DNA of 64,000 bases from Nicotiana tabacum (GCF_000715075.1 NC_134081.1:65429653-65493652); one strand, 5' to 3'. Positions 10,055-23,161 are shown, counted from the stretch's first letter. Numbers and translations: made by a program. Notes: a model not told the origin generated them from the letters alone.

Positions 10055-11541
10055 TTACTTGTCAACACGAGGAACTGTGACTTCTTAATGTTTCTGTATT
10101 TTCTCCATTAGCCACCTATTCTCATCCTTCAAAGGAGCAATCTCCCCATCCAGTATCTTATTATCCTCCTTGATATCCTTTAAATCATTGATCGATTGAG
10201 TGATCATAATATTGCTCTTAGCATCTGGGTCTTTCTCCTAAAGGTCATACTCCTGAAGTGTTGCTCTATCAAACATGTCCTTTGGGACCCATTCTTTCCT
10301 CTACTATTGGGACCTTAAAGTGAGCAAACACTCGAGTAAGAAGGAATCCATAAGGAAGGGCGTGCTTTCCTTTTGGTAGATTGACTAACCTGGTCATATG
10401 CTTGATCATGAATAATGGCAGATGAACAACATGTTCCTATCAAAAATCTCAATCACTACCAGATCTATCGCAGTAGTCTCATTCCTCCTTTCTGATCTAA
10501 GCAGCACACACTTGTTCATAAACTTATACAATAGTTTGTGGACTGGGTTCATTTTCCCTTTTATACACCTTCCTAGTCTCCTCGGACTCTCCCCTGCTTG
10601 TACTTGGCTGTCAAGTATGCCTTGCTTTGCTCCTCTTCCCCTAGCTTTAGCCAGTCACATTTGACATAACTATGAAATACAATGATAGGAACCCTTAGAA
10701 TATTCCTCAAACTCTCAGTATTGAGGGTCATTTATACTCTTTTAATAGTGGAGTTCATAGTATTTTCTTCCAGCAATTGAAAGTTGGAGTAGAATTGGGA
10801 CACTTCCCCCTCATAAACTTCTGGAAGTGAATTGAGAAATAGATGTGTCCACTTCCGGAATTCCAGTTTCTCCACCAATTCTTTCATACTCATTTCTCTA
10901 ACAAACTCTAGTTCTATCACACTACCCTGCAATAGAAACTATTCACCACACCATATATCTTTTCCTACATAGGCAACCTTTTCCTCCATTTTTCTCATTC
11001 TTTTGGAACTGGTCCTTTCATTAGGGGGATCAGACTTCTTTCTCCACTTTGGAGTCATCTTCTTCTTACTAGCAGTTCTGGAGAAACTTGCTTTCTTATT
11101 CCTTTTTAGAGGGCCTCCTCAACCTCCACTTCTTCACCACTTTCTAAATTAACCGCCTTCACATCAAACGATTCATCCCCCAAGTCAAACTCCTTACTCT
11201 TTTTTTTAATCTTTTTCTTGCTTGCTTCAGTTGTCTTTTGAAGAATGTATTTTCCTTTACTCCTAGTGGTATTAGTTCTTCTCTTAGGTTGTGGTTCTTT
11301 CCTGGCCAACTGTTTAAAATACTGCTAGAAACATTAGTGCCCTAAGCTACCAACTTTTTCTTCCCAATTTTCATCCTCTCAGCCAGAGTCAAATTGTCAT
11401 CTTCCTCTTGCTCGTAATTCACTCCCTCTTCTCCTTCTTCTTCACCACCTTCCCCTTCAGTTTCAGCTAGATTGGCATACAAAGAATTAGTTTCTTTGTC
11501 AACCTCTTCAACATTCTCATCCTCATCAGCACCCTTACTCA
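10055..11541 (-). pseudogene. Decayed 'putative plant transposon protein' (Transposase_32-like)
   Basis: Reading leftwards, the frame starts at 11540 with an acidic, low-complexity N-terminus (MSKGADEDENVEEVD, then runs of Glu and Gly; 11342-11542). A Lys/Arg-rich stretch with KSKEFDLGDE follows (11106-11309). Next is a folded-looking segment with VEKLEFRKWTHLFLNSLPEV and YEGEVSQFYSNF (10732-10932), and then tryptophan- and leucine-rich sequence to about 10390. A Lys-rich tail with coiled-coil character (..MITQSINDLKDIKEDNKILDG..) follows. The 'EVYEGEV-FY-N' core is the motif I associate with the PF20167 family of plant transposon-linked proteins, whose biochemical role is unknown. Stops and frameshifts separate the parts (for example near 11340, 11310 and 10730), so it cannot make a full protein. 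It occupies the place where gag-pol would be in a copia-type LTR element. Confidence 0.6.
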
Positions 11542-11559
11542 TAACTACTTTCTAATTGC

Positions 11560-11970
11560 CCTCACTACTAGAAGAGCATGCATTTCGTCCCAGGGAACCT
11601 AAGGAAATACGAACAGCCTCTCCTTTCTCACAACACTCACAACATCATTAGTTTTTTTTTCTCCCTCTTCCTCAACCATCACAGTTTTGTCACTTCCTCC
11701 ACTAACATGTGTGCTCTACTCTCTAACAATAGGTGTAAGATTGTCTTGTTATTGAATAGGGTTAGGGTTTTAGGGGTTTTAATTTGGGGGTATGAGGGAA
11801 AAGCGTCACCAACTACTTTGATATGATTAGACTCAGCATGAATAGATTGAGAGGGATTTTTGGTGTTTGATATCATCGTATTCTTGGATGTTTTAAAGGA
11901 TTTTGAATTTTAGTGTTTTTTCATTTTTTCTAATTAAACACAAAGATGAGAGAATTGTGAGAGTGATTTG
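11560..11970. other. Non-coding flank between element E frame and LTR D
   Basis: In minus sense this is the 5' leader side of the plant-transposon-protein frame. Small frames on both strands have no domain. It ends abruptly at the first base of LTR D, so the rest of element E, including its 5' LTR, is missing here. Confidence 0.4.
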
Positions 11971-12830
11971 TAACGATCTGACATGTCGTTTTTTGAGTAT
12001 TAGAACCCCGCTCCTATATTTCATACTTCTCGTAAGTATATTTGATACTTGCGAGGATGAATGGTTTGATTTTCATGGGGTTTGAGAGTGATTTGGAATA
12101 CTTAGTTTTATTTTGGAAGCCTTAAGTTATAAGAGTTGACCAAGGTTAAACATTTGTGTAAATAACCCAGATTGGTGATTTGATGGCTCCAATAGGTTAG
12201 TAGTGTGATTTTGGACTTAGGTATATGTTCGAATTTGTATTTGGAAGTCCCTAGAAGATTTTGACTCTATTTGTCGAAAGTTGACAATTTGAAGAATTAA
12301 AGATTTCTTAAGTTTGACCAATAGTTAACTTTGATGTTATCATACACAGATTGATGTTTCGAGTCTATGAATAGGTTCATATTATTGTATGAAACTTGTG
12401 TGCGAAGTTTGGTTGAGGTCCGAGCTGGTTAGACATGAATCAGGCGCTTGGTTGGATGTTTAGAGGTTTATGAATTTAAGAAAGTTTAATGTGTAGTTCG
12501 GCCTTTGATTCGCAGATGTGATAATTTCGTATGTATTTGGATGCTTCAGATAGGTCAAGGTAGTGTTTATGGACTTGTTAGTATGATTGGACGGGATCCT
12601 AGAGGGCTCAGGTAAATTTCAGACACCCCAGAGAATATTTGAAGTTGGCTGATAAGTTAGTGTCTGGTGTTCTTCGTGTTCGCGAGGGATGTCTCACATT
12701 CACAATGAAGGGGTTGGGCCAGAGGTCATTTTTTCTTGGCATTCATACTAGGATAGTCATGTTCGCGAAGTCTTAGGCAGTGGTGCTTCACATTCACGGG
12801 TAGGATGTCACGTTCGCGTATGTATGGCAG
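11971..12830 (+). repeat. LTR of element D, left part
   Basis: It starts TGTAACGATCTGACATGTCG, the diverged form of the TGTGACGACCCGACCGGT start seen at 44929. It runs to ...GTATGGCAG and is cut there by element C. A CG-rich word block (TTCGCGAGG, TTCGCGAAG, CACGTTCGCG) begins at about 12675 and resumes at 23165 after C. Confidence 0.8.
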
Positions 12831-15800
12831 TGTCATGACCCAAAATCCAAATAGTCGTGATGACACCTAACCCAACCCGTCAGGTAAGCTAATTAACAAT
12901 TATCCAATTTAATGAGATTTATTAAGAAAAGAAATGATAATACAACTGCATTTATTCAAGAATTTTTCAAGGACTGGTAGTACAAATTATGAGCTTCTAA
13001 GAGTTAGATTCTTACAAAACTGAATCGAAATAAGTACAACATCTATTTAAAATATAAATTAACAGAATTTGAATCTAATGCTACCAAGGACACGTGATAG
13101 CCATAACTGGAAAGCAGGTACATATTCAAATCCAGCTCCCACCGTACACAGCAACATCAACATCAACATCCAACATTTGCACGCAAGGTGCAGAAGTGTA
13201 GTATGAGTACAACTGACCCCATGTACTCAATAAGTAACAAACTTAACCTTATGTTGAAAGAAGTGACGAGCTAGGACAAGGGTCAGAGTCCAACTCCAAT
13301 AACCAGCAATAGTTCATAACAATCATAATAAAAAAAGTGCTACAAGATAACCCATAGGTATGATGCTCAACTCGCTCAGAGTTACGGGAAAATAGGCATG
13401 TTTTTCAAATAAATTAGTAAAACCCAAATCTTTTACCGAAAGCACCAAAATATGAGTAAGTTTGTAAAACAATGATTTTCTTTCCAAAACTTTTCAACAA
13501 GTAAATGTTTCATTATCGAACGGCATGAGGAAAGTACATATATATATGCCTATATGTCAATGTGTATGAGAAGTCATGAATGACGTGATACCGTACAACA
13601 TGAGAAAAATGCATTTCTATGCCTGTATATCAAGTGTGCATATCGGATGCAATACAATATAGTGAATAATCATATGCATACTCTTAAAGTATCAATCCAC
13701 TTAGTCCTCCCAATCACTCAGTACCCACAATCACTAAGTCCTCATAGTCTCTCAGTCCTCACAGTCACTCAATCCTGCCAATCGCTAGGCACTCGCACTC
13801 ACACTCAATAGGTACCTGCGCCCACTGTGGATGTGTGGACTCCGGAGGGGTAATTCCAGCCCAAGCGCTATAATAAGCAAATCATGGCATGAATTAAATA
13901 AACATGCTTCGGCGTGTAGCCCCATCCCATAAATATCCTCACAAGTCAGGCCCTCAGCCTCACTCATTCATCAATCTCTCCAGTCTCTCGGGCTCACAAG
14001 AATCATGATAATCATCCCAAACAGTGATGATATGATGTATAAATAAAGGACAACAGAGACCGAGATATAATATGCAAATAATAGATATGACTAAGTATAA
14101 ATTTCAAATTAAGCAATTAATTCAACATGTAACACGACCTCTGTGGGTCCAAACAGTGCCAGCATGTGGCCTAAGCATGATTTCTATCATGGATTATAGC
14201 TAAATTACTCTTGCATGTAGAGATTCCATTGTTACAGATAAGACTAGGTAACTACGCAGTACCATAGAAATAACTGAATCACAATTCACACGGTGCAAGC
14301 CCACACGCACGTCACCTAGCATGTGCGTCACCTCAACACCAAACATATATCACATATATTTGTGGGTTCATACCCTAAACACCAAGTTTAGAAGTGTTAC
14401 TTACCTCAAACAAGCCAAATACGATATCGAGCAAGCCAAATGATGCTAAAAAATGCCATCTCGCGCGTACCGACCTCCGGACGACTCGAAACTAGCCAAA
14501 AGAAACTCAAATGCATCAAATGAAGCCCAAGGAAAGAATTCCAAATGATAAAGGTCGAATCTTTAATCAAAAGCCCAAAGTCAACAAAAAAAGGCAAACC
14601 CAGGCCCGCACCTCAAAACTCGATAAAACTCACAAAATCTGACAACCCATTCAGTTACGAGACCGACCATACTAGTTTCACTCAAATATGACTCCGAATC
14701 GATGTTCAAAACTCAAAAATTCATTTTATGAAATTTTAGACAAAACCCCCCAATTTCTCTTTTGAAATCTTCAACAATTGTCAAATATGAAGATAGATTC
14801 ATGAAATATAATCAAAACCGAGTGTAGAATACTTACCCCAATCCACGTGATAAAAATTGTTTCAAAACTATCCTCAATTCGAGCCCCAAATCTCAAAATA
14901 TGATAAAAGAACCAATAACCTCGATTTTATATCTTCTGCCCAGCAAATCCCCCATATGCGGTCACATTGTCGCATATGCGGCCTCCGCTTCTGCAGAACA
15001 ATTTCGCTTCTGCGATGACTCTCTGAAGACCAGCCTTTCGCACCTGTGTGACTTTCCCTGCTTCCGCACACATGTAGGTGCGGTTCAAAATCCCGCTTCT
15101 GCGGTCAATCTCGCTTCTGTGCCCATGGACATTGCTTCTCCGCGACCGCAGATGCGCCTCAAGCTCCGCATCTGCGATGACTCTCAAACTCAGCTCCTTT
15201 CGTAGGTGCGATCACCTCTTCGCTTCTGCAGCCACCGCACCAATACAAAATCAACCGCAGGTGCACAACATCCGTACCAGCAGCTGCCAGCCACAACATA
15301 TGAATGGAAAATGGTCCGAGACACGTCCGTAACTCACACGGGCCACTCGGGACCCCGTTCAAATATACCAACATGTCCCATAACACAACACGGGCCTACT
15401 CGAGGCCTCAAATCACACATAACAATATCAAAATGATGAATCGCACTTTAATTCGAACTTAAATGAACTTTGAACTTCCCACTTTCAAAACTTGCATCGA
15501 AACATATCAAATCAACTCGGAATAAACTCAAATTTTGCAGACAAGTCCCAAATGACATAACGAAGCTATTCCAATTTTCAGAACCACAATCCGAATCCGA
15601 TATCATTAAAGTCAACTTCCGGTCAAACTTATGAACTTTCCAAACCTTCAAATTTTTAACTTTCCTAATTAGTGTTAAATCCTTCTAGAAGTATCCAAAT
15701 GCAAATCCGGGCATATGTCCAAGTCCAAAATCACCGTCAAGACCTAATGGAACCATCAAAACTCCGTTCCGGGGTCAAATTCACAAAAGTCAAACTTGGT

Positions 15801-15977
15801 CAACTCTTCCAACTTAAAGCTTCAACAATAAAATTCATTCTGCCAAACAAGTTCCGAAACACCTGAAAACCAATGTCGACAATTCACACAAGTCATAATA
15901 TATCATACGGAGCTACTCGTGCCCCCAAACTACCGAGCAAAGTGCAAGTACATAAAACGACCAGTCGGATCGTTACA
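12831..15977 (-). repeat. Left LTR of element C (complete copy)
   Basis: The plus strand reads TGTCATGACCCAAAATCCAA ... GGATCGTTACA, that is TGTAACGATC...GGGTCATGACA in minus sense. It matches 20166-23156 along its length. It contains an 18-bp-like array of '(a)tcactcagtcctcaca' at about 13700-13800, the conserved 'gagtacaac-gac-ccatgtact' block near 13200-13235, and a CG-rich word block at about 14940-15280. Confidence 0.85.
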
Positions 15978-16830
15978 AGCAGGCAATGCTTCTGCGCGAC
16001 CGCATATGCACTTCAAGCTCCGCATCTGCGATGACTCTCAAACTCAGCTTCGTTCGCAGGGGCGATCACCTCTCCGCTTCTGCAACTACCGCGCCAACAC
16101 AAAATCAACCGCAGGTGCACAACATCCGTACCAGCAGCTGCCAGCAACAACATATGAATGGAAAATGGTCCGAGACACGTCTGTAACTCACCCGGGCCAC
16201 TCAGGACCCCGTTTAAATATACCAACATGTCCCATAATATAACACGGGCCTAATCGAGTCCTCAAATCACACATAACAACATCGAAATGACGAAACACAC
16301 CTCAATTCAAACTTAAATGTACTTTGAACTTTCCACTTCTAAAACTTGAGCCGAAACATATCAAATCAACTCTATGAACTCAAATTTTGCAGACAAGTCC
16401 CAAATGACATAACGAAGCTATTCCAATTCCCGAAACCACAATCCGAATCCGATATCATCAAAGTCAATTCCTGGTTAAACTTATGAACTTTCCAAACCTT
16501 CAAATTTTTAACTTTCACCAATTAGTGTTGAATCCTTCTAGAAGTATCCAAATGCAAATCCGGGTATATGCCCAAGTCCAAAATTACCATCCGGACCTAA
16601 CGGAACCATCAAAACTCCATTTTGGGGTCAAATTCACAAAAGTCAAACTTGGTCAACTCTTCCAACTTAAAGCTTCAAAAGTGAAACTCATTCTTCCAAA
16701 CAAGTTCCGAAATATACGAAAACCAATGCTGACAATTCACACAAGTCATAATACATCATACAGAGCTACTCGTGCCCCCAAACTACCGAGCGAAGTTCAA
16801 ATGCTCAAAACGACCGGTCGGGTCATTAAA
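15978..16830 (-). repeat. Chimeric junction: host flank copy plus partial LTR of C
   Basis: Directly after the complete LTR, AGCAGGCAATGCTTC (15978-15992) is the same sequence that follows the right LTR at 23157, that is host LTR D. It then switches to TGCGCGACCGCATATG..., which matches the inside of C's LTR from about 15139 on. The segment 15993-16830 (838 bp) repeats 15139-15977 (839 bp). The switch lies at a TGCTTC microhomology shared by host flank and LTR. This segment ends at ...GGTCATTAAA beside the PPT. Confidence 0.8.
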
Positions 16831-16842
16831 TCCTCTCCCACC
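16831..16842 (-). other. Polypurine tract of element C
   Basis: The minus strand reads GGTGGGAGAGGA immediately before the LTR. It is followed (plus) by CTAAACATATGTTCGTCCTA, the counterpart of the ...CGTTCGAGGATGAACATT leader that precedes the PPT of element A at 44890-44910. Confidence 0.75.
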
Positions 16843-19800
16843 TAAACATATGTTCGTCCTAGAATGTGCCAAGAGTTATTCCAAAGCCATCAAATTACCG
16901 AGTAACCTTACCATGCACATACCCGGGGGGTGATCCCATGTCACCCTATTCCATATAATCCTGTTGACATAACATAACGGAAGATCTTTAATTCAAACTT
17001 AGCCCATAACCTTAGAATCTAATCCAACATCCGGAATTTCCTATAAGACCCGAATCTCGCATGTACACACTGTGTAAGTATGAACAAGATGCATCAAGCC
17101 ATAACCATAACCCAAGACACAATCACATAATATACCACATAACTCAAATACTCATAGCAATAATTTCTAATCACCGTAGCTGCTTGAAAATAAACCTGGT
17201 ACTAGTAATAAACCTCTTATCAAACAAAACCTCGTTCTAAAACCTTTGTACACTGTCGATGATGAAAGAAACACGCAGAATCTAGTAACCACTTATCTGC
17301 TCAACGAGTCATTGAACTTCCCTCCCCCGACAAGAATTATAGCTAATTTCTAAGTCGACTTGTGATATTATCCTTCCAATTATACCGCAATCAGAACCGA
17401 TAGCACCCATTCTAGGTCCAATGACCTCATCTCATCAAACACAACCATCCTATTGACATGCCATACCAATACAACCTAAAGCCACAAACCGTGCAATCCG
17501 TGCACCAATAAGCAACAATTCAAATGCACCAAAAAATGAAAAATAACTCAAATGAGAGAACCGTCCCACACGCTCAACAAGTACCACCACAATGTAATGC
17601 TAAGAACCCATCACACCGTAGAGCCAAAACACACGAATCTATCACAAAGGATCATATTCTATCATAGCCCACCAGCAATACGTGACCCATCCAAACACCG
17701 ATCCATATGAAATACCTCGAGTCCCCAATGCTCAAAATCAACAACCATAAGCAATTCGACGCCAAGTACATAAGTGCATGATCATAACCATGGAGAAGCA
17801 AACAACACAGTATACCACAACACGGAAGGATTATAACCAAGGCGCAATCAACCATTACACACCCCAAATCACCAAATCACACGAAGTACGTTATAAGGCT
17901 CAAACAGAACCACACCATATGTGCATATAGCCAACACATCACAACCCTTCGTAGCATAGAAGAGTAACACATAGATCATATCAGAATGCAAATAAGCTCA
18001 ACTCTAACCGAATGACACACCCCTCGACACTAACAATTCTGAGTCAACAAATCTGACCCGGTGAAGAATACACATCCTCATTTGGCCTACCAATGGGCCC
18101 CTAAATCAACCCTGGTCATCCACAAATAGGTAAATAATCCTCCGAAAGTCCACAATGACCTAGCCATAACACATACTATCAGCTGGCCAGCTTTGGCCGC
18201 ATCTTCACAGTACACAACCGCAAAACGATCTGCTTCTGGGACTTTCCAGTCTCCAAATCCATAGAACATACTAATCACCATATCTGATCCCAACTCCACC
18301 GCCCGAATGTCTAACACATCTCTCATACACGATCATCCCATGAGGAATACTTCCACAATTCTTCCGTGCCACATAGCAAAAGTTTGAATATTAGTAGTTG
18401 ATCAACCGGGCGAGTACCACAATACTAATAAAGAATCCGTAAATCAAAGCACAGTGCGCCTTCTGAACGTACACTCTCCTCAAGCAAAACCAAGTAGGAG
18501 TAGTACTTATCTAGTCATCTGAACCCGTCCATGTTGCCTAAAAATTCCTTCCCTTCCCTTCAAAACTGACCCGTGACCTTGCACATGCAAATCTTAATCC
18601 CAGACAATACACCACATCTATCATGCCATTATTTGAAAAGTATGAGAATCATATAATCAACTCTGGGTCACTAGTAAAATACATATCCGATCAGTCAGAA
18701 ACCTTCCATTTCATCCCATCCAGTAGAAAATCATAATACTCAACATGCTCCTTACGCCGGTAGGAAACATCCATCTCAAACCATGGTAAAAACCATCGAG
18801 GACTCTTCGAAACACATTTGCACATAATCGAGCCATCAGAACTGAATATCTCTAACTCAACCAAGCCACGCAGGTTGTCAAACCCAAGATTATTGCCAAA
18901 AAATACCTGTAGAGACTCACCACATCATAAGTACCCAAAGAACCGATCATATCCATTACTGTGCTAATCCAACCTACTACCAAGCTGTCATATTTCTCCG
19001 AGTTCCTTCCAAATTACCCTCAAGTTGACAATTCTCCTTGCCAGAACACCTAGATCCTTAACCAAAACTCACCCCAGGAGATCCTAGCATAAAAACACAC
19101 AAGTCTAAGGCCCATAAGCCACTGAATTCCCTCTTAAGCACCCCAAAAGTACCACAACTGAGACACCTACTCTAAAGAGGTCTTCTGTGAATCTAAGGCC
19201 GTTTTCTTCACCTTCCTGATACTAAAATGTAGAATCCATAGTGATACAGAAATACTGCGAGTCCCGACACCATCCGATGCAAATCCCATATCTTAGCCAT
19301 ATACGAATCCGAAAAATTCTCAATTGCTACATGTAAATCCTGAATCCATTAGAACCTTCTCGAGAGTCCTCAACTCTGCTCAAATCTCAATTGCACTGCC
19401 AAAACGGGCTGAACGACATGTTCCCCATTAGCACGAAAACACCCAAAGAAGTAATCCATACCTCTAAGCAACCGAGTGAATCATACTCCATGCGAACTAT
19501 ATCCTTCACGAATACAACTCATTCATTCCATAATTCCCATATATCCATAAGGTGTAATACATCATGCATCTTGAAAATTTCCTTGCTTAAGTCATCCTCA
19601 AAACCAACCGATCCACAAGTGTTCCTCAGACCAAAACCAGTACAACACGTAACCATGCAATCCAATCGTCAATAGAAGACTCCCTAACTTGGCTCAAAGC
19701 CATAGATCAAAACACGCGATAACTCATAATGCCTATACTCTAATACTACCACAATACCTTAGTGAGATTCAACTAAATGCTTCACAAACTCATGCAACAG

Positions 19801-20151
19801 AAACCATAAAATACCTCAAACCACATGCTAAGCTCGCATTCACCCTCATGACAATCAGGTTAACCTTCACCACTGATCCAAACTCAAATCATATCTCGCA
19901 CCTCATCCATGGAATCGCAAGCCGTCGATGCACAGCTGATACCGAGCGCTCACATGCGCATACGAGTGCATAGAAGGAATTCAAAGAGTTACACTTCAAG
20001 CTGAATCAATGTCGCATAATAAGGAAAGAAAGATGGGAAGTTTATCCTAAATGCCCTATAACCTCTCGAAGATAGGTATGAACGTCATCATACCGATCCA
20101 CAAGACTCTACCAGACACTTGTTCGTGACTCGTAGAACCTATGAACCTAGA
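16843..20151 (-). other. Non-coding interior of element C
   Basis: About 3.3 kb, relatively C/A-rich on the plus strand. The longest minus frame (79 codons, 18087-18326) and plus frames of 94 codons (19391-19675, 19689-19973) show no gag-pol motif such as DTG/DPGS, a YVDD-like box, H-H-C-C or CCHC. The leader next to the PBS shares 'gttcataggttctacgagtc' and 'cttatcttcgagagg'-type words with the leaders of D and A, which supports common ancestry with a coding relative. Confidence 0.6.
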
Positions 20152-20163
20152 GCTCTGATACCA
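20152..20163 (-). other. Primer-binding site of element C (initiator-Met type)
   Basis: The minus strand reads TGGTATCAGAGC, the standard plant LTR-retrotransposon PBS complementary to initiator-methionine tRNA. It is two bases from the LTR that begins at 20166. Confidence 0.9.
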
Positions 20164-20165
20164 AC

Positions 20166-23156
20166 TAGCCACAAACCAAAATCCAACTAGTCGTGATGAC
20201 CCTAACCCAACCCGTCAGGTAACCCAATTAACAACTATCCAATTTAATGAGATTTATTAAGAAAAGAAATGATAATACAACTGCTTTTATACAAGAATTT
20301 CCCAAGGACTGGTAGTACAAATTCGAATCTAATGCTACCAAGGACAAGAGATAGCCATAACTGGAAGACATGTACATCTTTAAATCCAGCTTCCCTCGTA
20401 CATAGCAACATCAACATCAACATCCAACATTTGCACGCAAGGTGTAGAAGTGTAGTATAAGTACAACCGACCCCATGTACTCAATAAGTAACAAACCTAA
20501 CCTTAGGTTGAAAGTAATGACGAGTTGGGACACGGGTCAGAGTCCAACTCAAATAACCAATAATAGTTCATAACAATCATAATCAAAATAGTGCCAGAAG
20601 ATAACCCAGAGGTATGATGCTCAACTCGCTCACAATTACTGGAAAATAGGCATGTTTTTCAAATAAAATAGTAAAACCTAAATCTTTTACCAAAAGCATC
20701 AAAATATGAGTAAGTTTGTGAAACCGTTATTTTCTTTCCAAAACATTTCAACAAGTAAATATTTCATTATCGAATGGCATGAGGAAAGTACATCTCTATG
20801 CCTAAATTTCAATGTGTATGAGAAGTATGAATGAAGTGATACCGTACAATATGAGAAAAATGCATCTTTATGCCTGCATGTCAAGTGTGCATATCAGATG
20901 CAATACAACATAGTGAATAACCATATACATACTCTTAGAGTATCAATCCACTCAGTCCTCACATTCACTCGGTCCTCCCAATCACTCAGTCCCCACAGTC
21001 ACTCAGTCATCACAGTGTCTCAGTCCTCATAGTCACTGAATCCCCACAATCGCTTGGCACTCACGCTAGGCACTCGCACTCAATAGGTACCTGCGTCCAC
21101 TATGGATGTGCATAGTCCGGAGGGGCAATTCCAGCCCAAGCGCTATAATAAGCCAATCATGGCATGAATAAAATAAACATGCTGCGGCGTATAGCCCCAT
21201 CCCATAAATATCCTCACAAATCAGGCCCTCAGCCTCACTCAGTCATCAATCTCTCCAGTCTCTCGGGCTCACAAGAATCATGATAATCAGCCCAAACAGT
21301 GATGATATGATGTATAAATAAAGGACAACAATGACCGAGATATGATATGCAAATAATAGCTGTGACTAAGTATAAATTTCAAATTAAGAAATTAATTCAA
21401 CATGTAACACGAACTCTGTGGGTCCAAACAGTGCCATCATGTGGCCTAAGCAAGATTTCTAACATGGATTACAGTTAATTACTCTTGCACGTAGAAATTT
21501 CATGGTTATAGATAAGACTAGGTAACTACGTAGTACCATAGAAATAACTGAATCACAATTCACACGATGCAAGCCCACACGTCCGTCACCTAGCATGTGC
21601 GTCACCTCAACACAAAACACATATCACGTCTATTCGGGGGTTCATACCCTCAGCACAAAGTTTAGAAGTGTTACGTACCCCGAACAAGCCAAAAGAAACT
21701 CAAATGCATTAACTGAAGCCTAAGGAAACAATTCCAAATGATAAAGGTCGAATCTTTAATCAAATGCCCAAAGTCAACCAAAAGGTCAAACCTGGGCCCG
21801 CACCTCAGAACTCAACAAAACTCACAAAATCCGATATCCCATTCAATCATGAGTCCAACTGTACTAGTTTCACTCAAATCCGACTCCGAATCGATGTTAA
21901 AAACTCAAAAAATCACTTTATTAAATTTTAAACAAAAACCCCTAATTTATCTTTTGAAATCATCAACCAATCGCAAAAAATAAAGATAGATTCGCGAAAT
22001 ATAATCAAAACCGAGTGTAGAACACTTACCATAATTTACATGAAGAAAATTGCTTCAAAACGCGCCTTAATCCGAGCCCTAAATCTCAATATATGATAAA
22101 AGAACCAAAAACCTTGATTTTATAGCTTCTACCCAGCAAATCTCGCATATGCGGTCACATTGTCGCATCTTCGACCTCCACTTCTTCGAAAAAATTTTGC
22201 TTTGAAGACTAGCCTTCCGCACCTGCGTGACTTTCCCCGCTTCTGCGCACATGCAGGTGCAGTTCAAAATCCCGCTTCTGCACTCAATCTCGCTTTTGCG
22301 CCCATGGACATAGCTTCTGCGCGACCGCAAATGCACCTCAAGATCCGCATCTGTGATGACACTCAAACTCAGCTCCTTTCACAAGTGCGATCAACTCTCC
22401 ACCTCTGCGACCACCGCACCAGCGCAAAATCACCCGCAGGTGTGCAACATCCATACCAGCAGCAGCCAGCCACAACATATGAATGGAAAATGGTCCGAGA
22501 CACGTCCGTAACTCAACCGGGCCACTTGGGACCCTGTCCAAATATACCAACAAGTCCCATAATATAACACAGACCTACTCGAGGCCTCAAATCACACATA
22601 ACAATATCAAAACGATAAATCGCACCTTAATTCAAACTTAAATAAACTTTAAACTTTCCACTTCCAAAACTTGCGTCAAAACATAACAAATCAATTCGGA
22701 ATAAACTCAAATTTTGCAGACAAGTCCCAAATGACATAACAAAGCTATTCTAATTTCCGGAACCACAATCCGAATCCGATATCATCAAAGTCAACTCCCG
22801 GTCAAACTTATGAACTTTCCAAACCTTCAAATTTCCAACATTCCTAATTAGTGTTAAATCCTTCTAGAAGTATCCAAATGCAAATTCGGGCATATGTCCA
22901 AGTCCAAAATCACCGTCAAGCCCTAATGGAACCATCAAAACTCCGTTCCGGGGTCAAATTTATAAAAGTCAAACTTGGTCAACTCTTCCAACTTAAAGCT
23001 TCAACAATAAAATTCATTCTTCCAAACAAGTTCTGAAACACCTGAAAATCAATGCCGACAATTCACACAAGTCATAATATATCATACGGAGCTACTCGTA
23101 CCCCTAAACTACCGAGCGAGGTGCAAATACGCAAAACGACCAGTCGGGTCGTTACA
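20166..23156 (-). repeat. Right LTR of element C
   Basis: It is 2991 bp and matches 12831-15977. It starts TAGCCACAAACCAAAATCC, with the TGTCATGACCC start decayed. It ends CGACCAGTCGGGTCGTTACA, then the AGCAG target-site copy (23157-23161) and the rest of host LTR D. The CG-rich block is at about 22150-22440. Confidence 0.85.
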
Positions 23157-23161
23157 AGCAG

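Larger units (their letters stand above)
12831..23156 (-). mobile_element. LTR element C without gag-pol (LARD-like)
   Basis: It has two LTRs in minus orientation, a PBS beside the right LTR and a PPT beside the left LTR. The interior of about 3.3 kb shows no gag, protease, RT or integrase on either strand. It sits inside LTR D. Host sequence GGCAG precedes it and AGCAG follows it, a 5-bp target duplication with one difference. The left LTR is followed by a copy of the host's right flank and then a second partial LTR, so the left end is rearranged (see the 15978-16830 entry). Transposition would have needed proteins from another element; A- or D-like gypsy elements share its PBS and LTR core. 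Confidence 0.8.

Noticed and set aside
13690..13800. CRISPR-like direct repeats in the TCACTCAGTCCTCACA array
   Set aside because: Units are about 18 bp, adjacent and degenerate, with no unique spacers; this is plant LTR sequence.
14874..15436. Several overlapping frames on both strands around 15 kb, repeated at 16 kb and 22 kb
   Set aside because: All are within the CG-rich part of C's LTRs, open on both strands by composition, and recur in each LTR copy.
18087..18326. 79-codon minus-strand frame in the interior of C
   Set aside because: No motif of gag, protease, RT or integrase, and no start context or neighbours that support a gene.
19391..19973. Two 94-codon plus-strand frames
   Set aside because: Antisense to the element, Thr/Ser/His-rich by composition, no recognised family.
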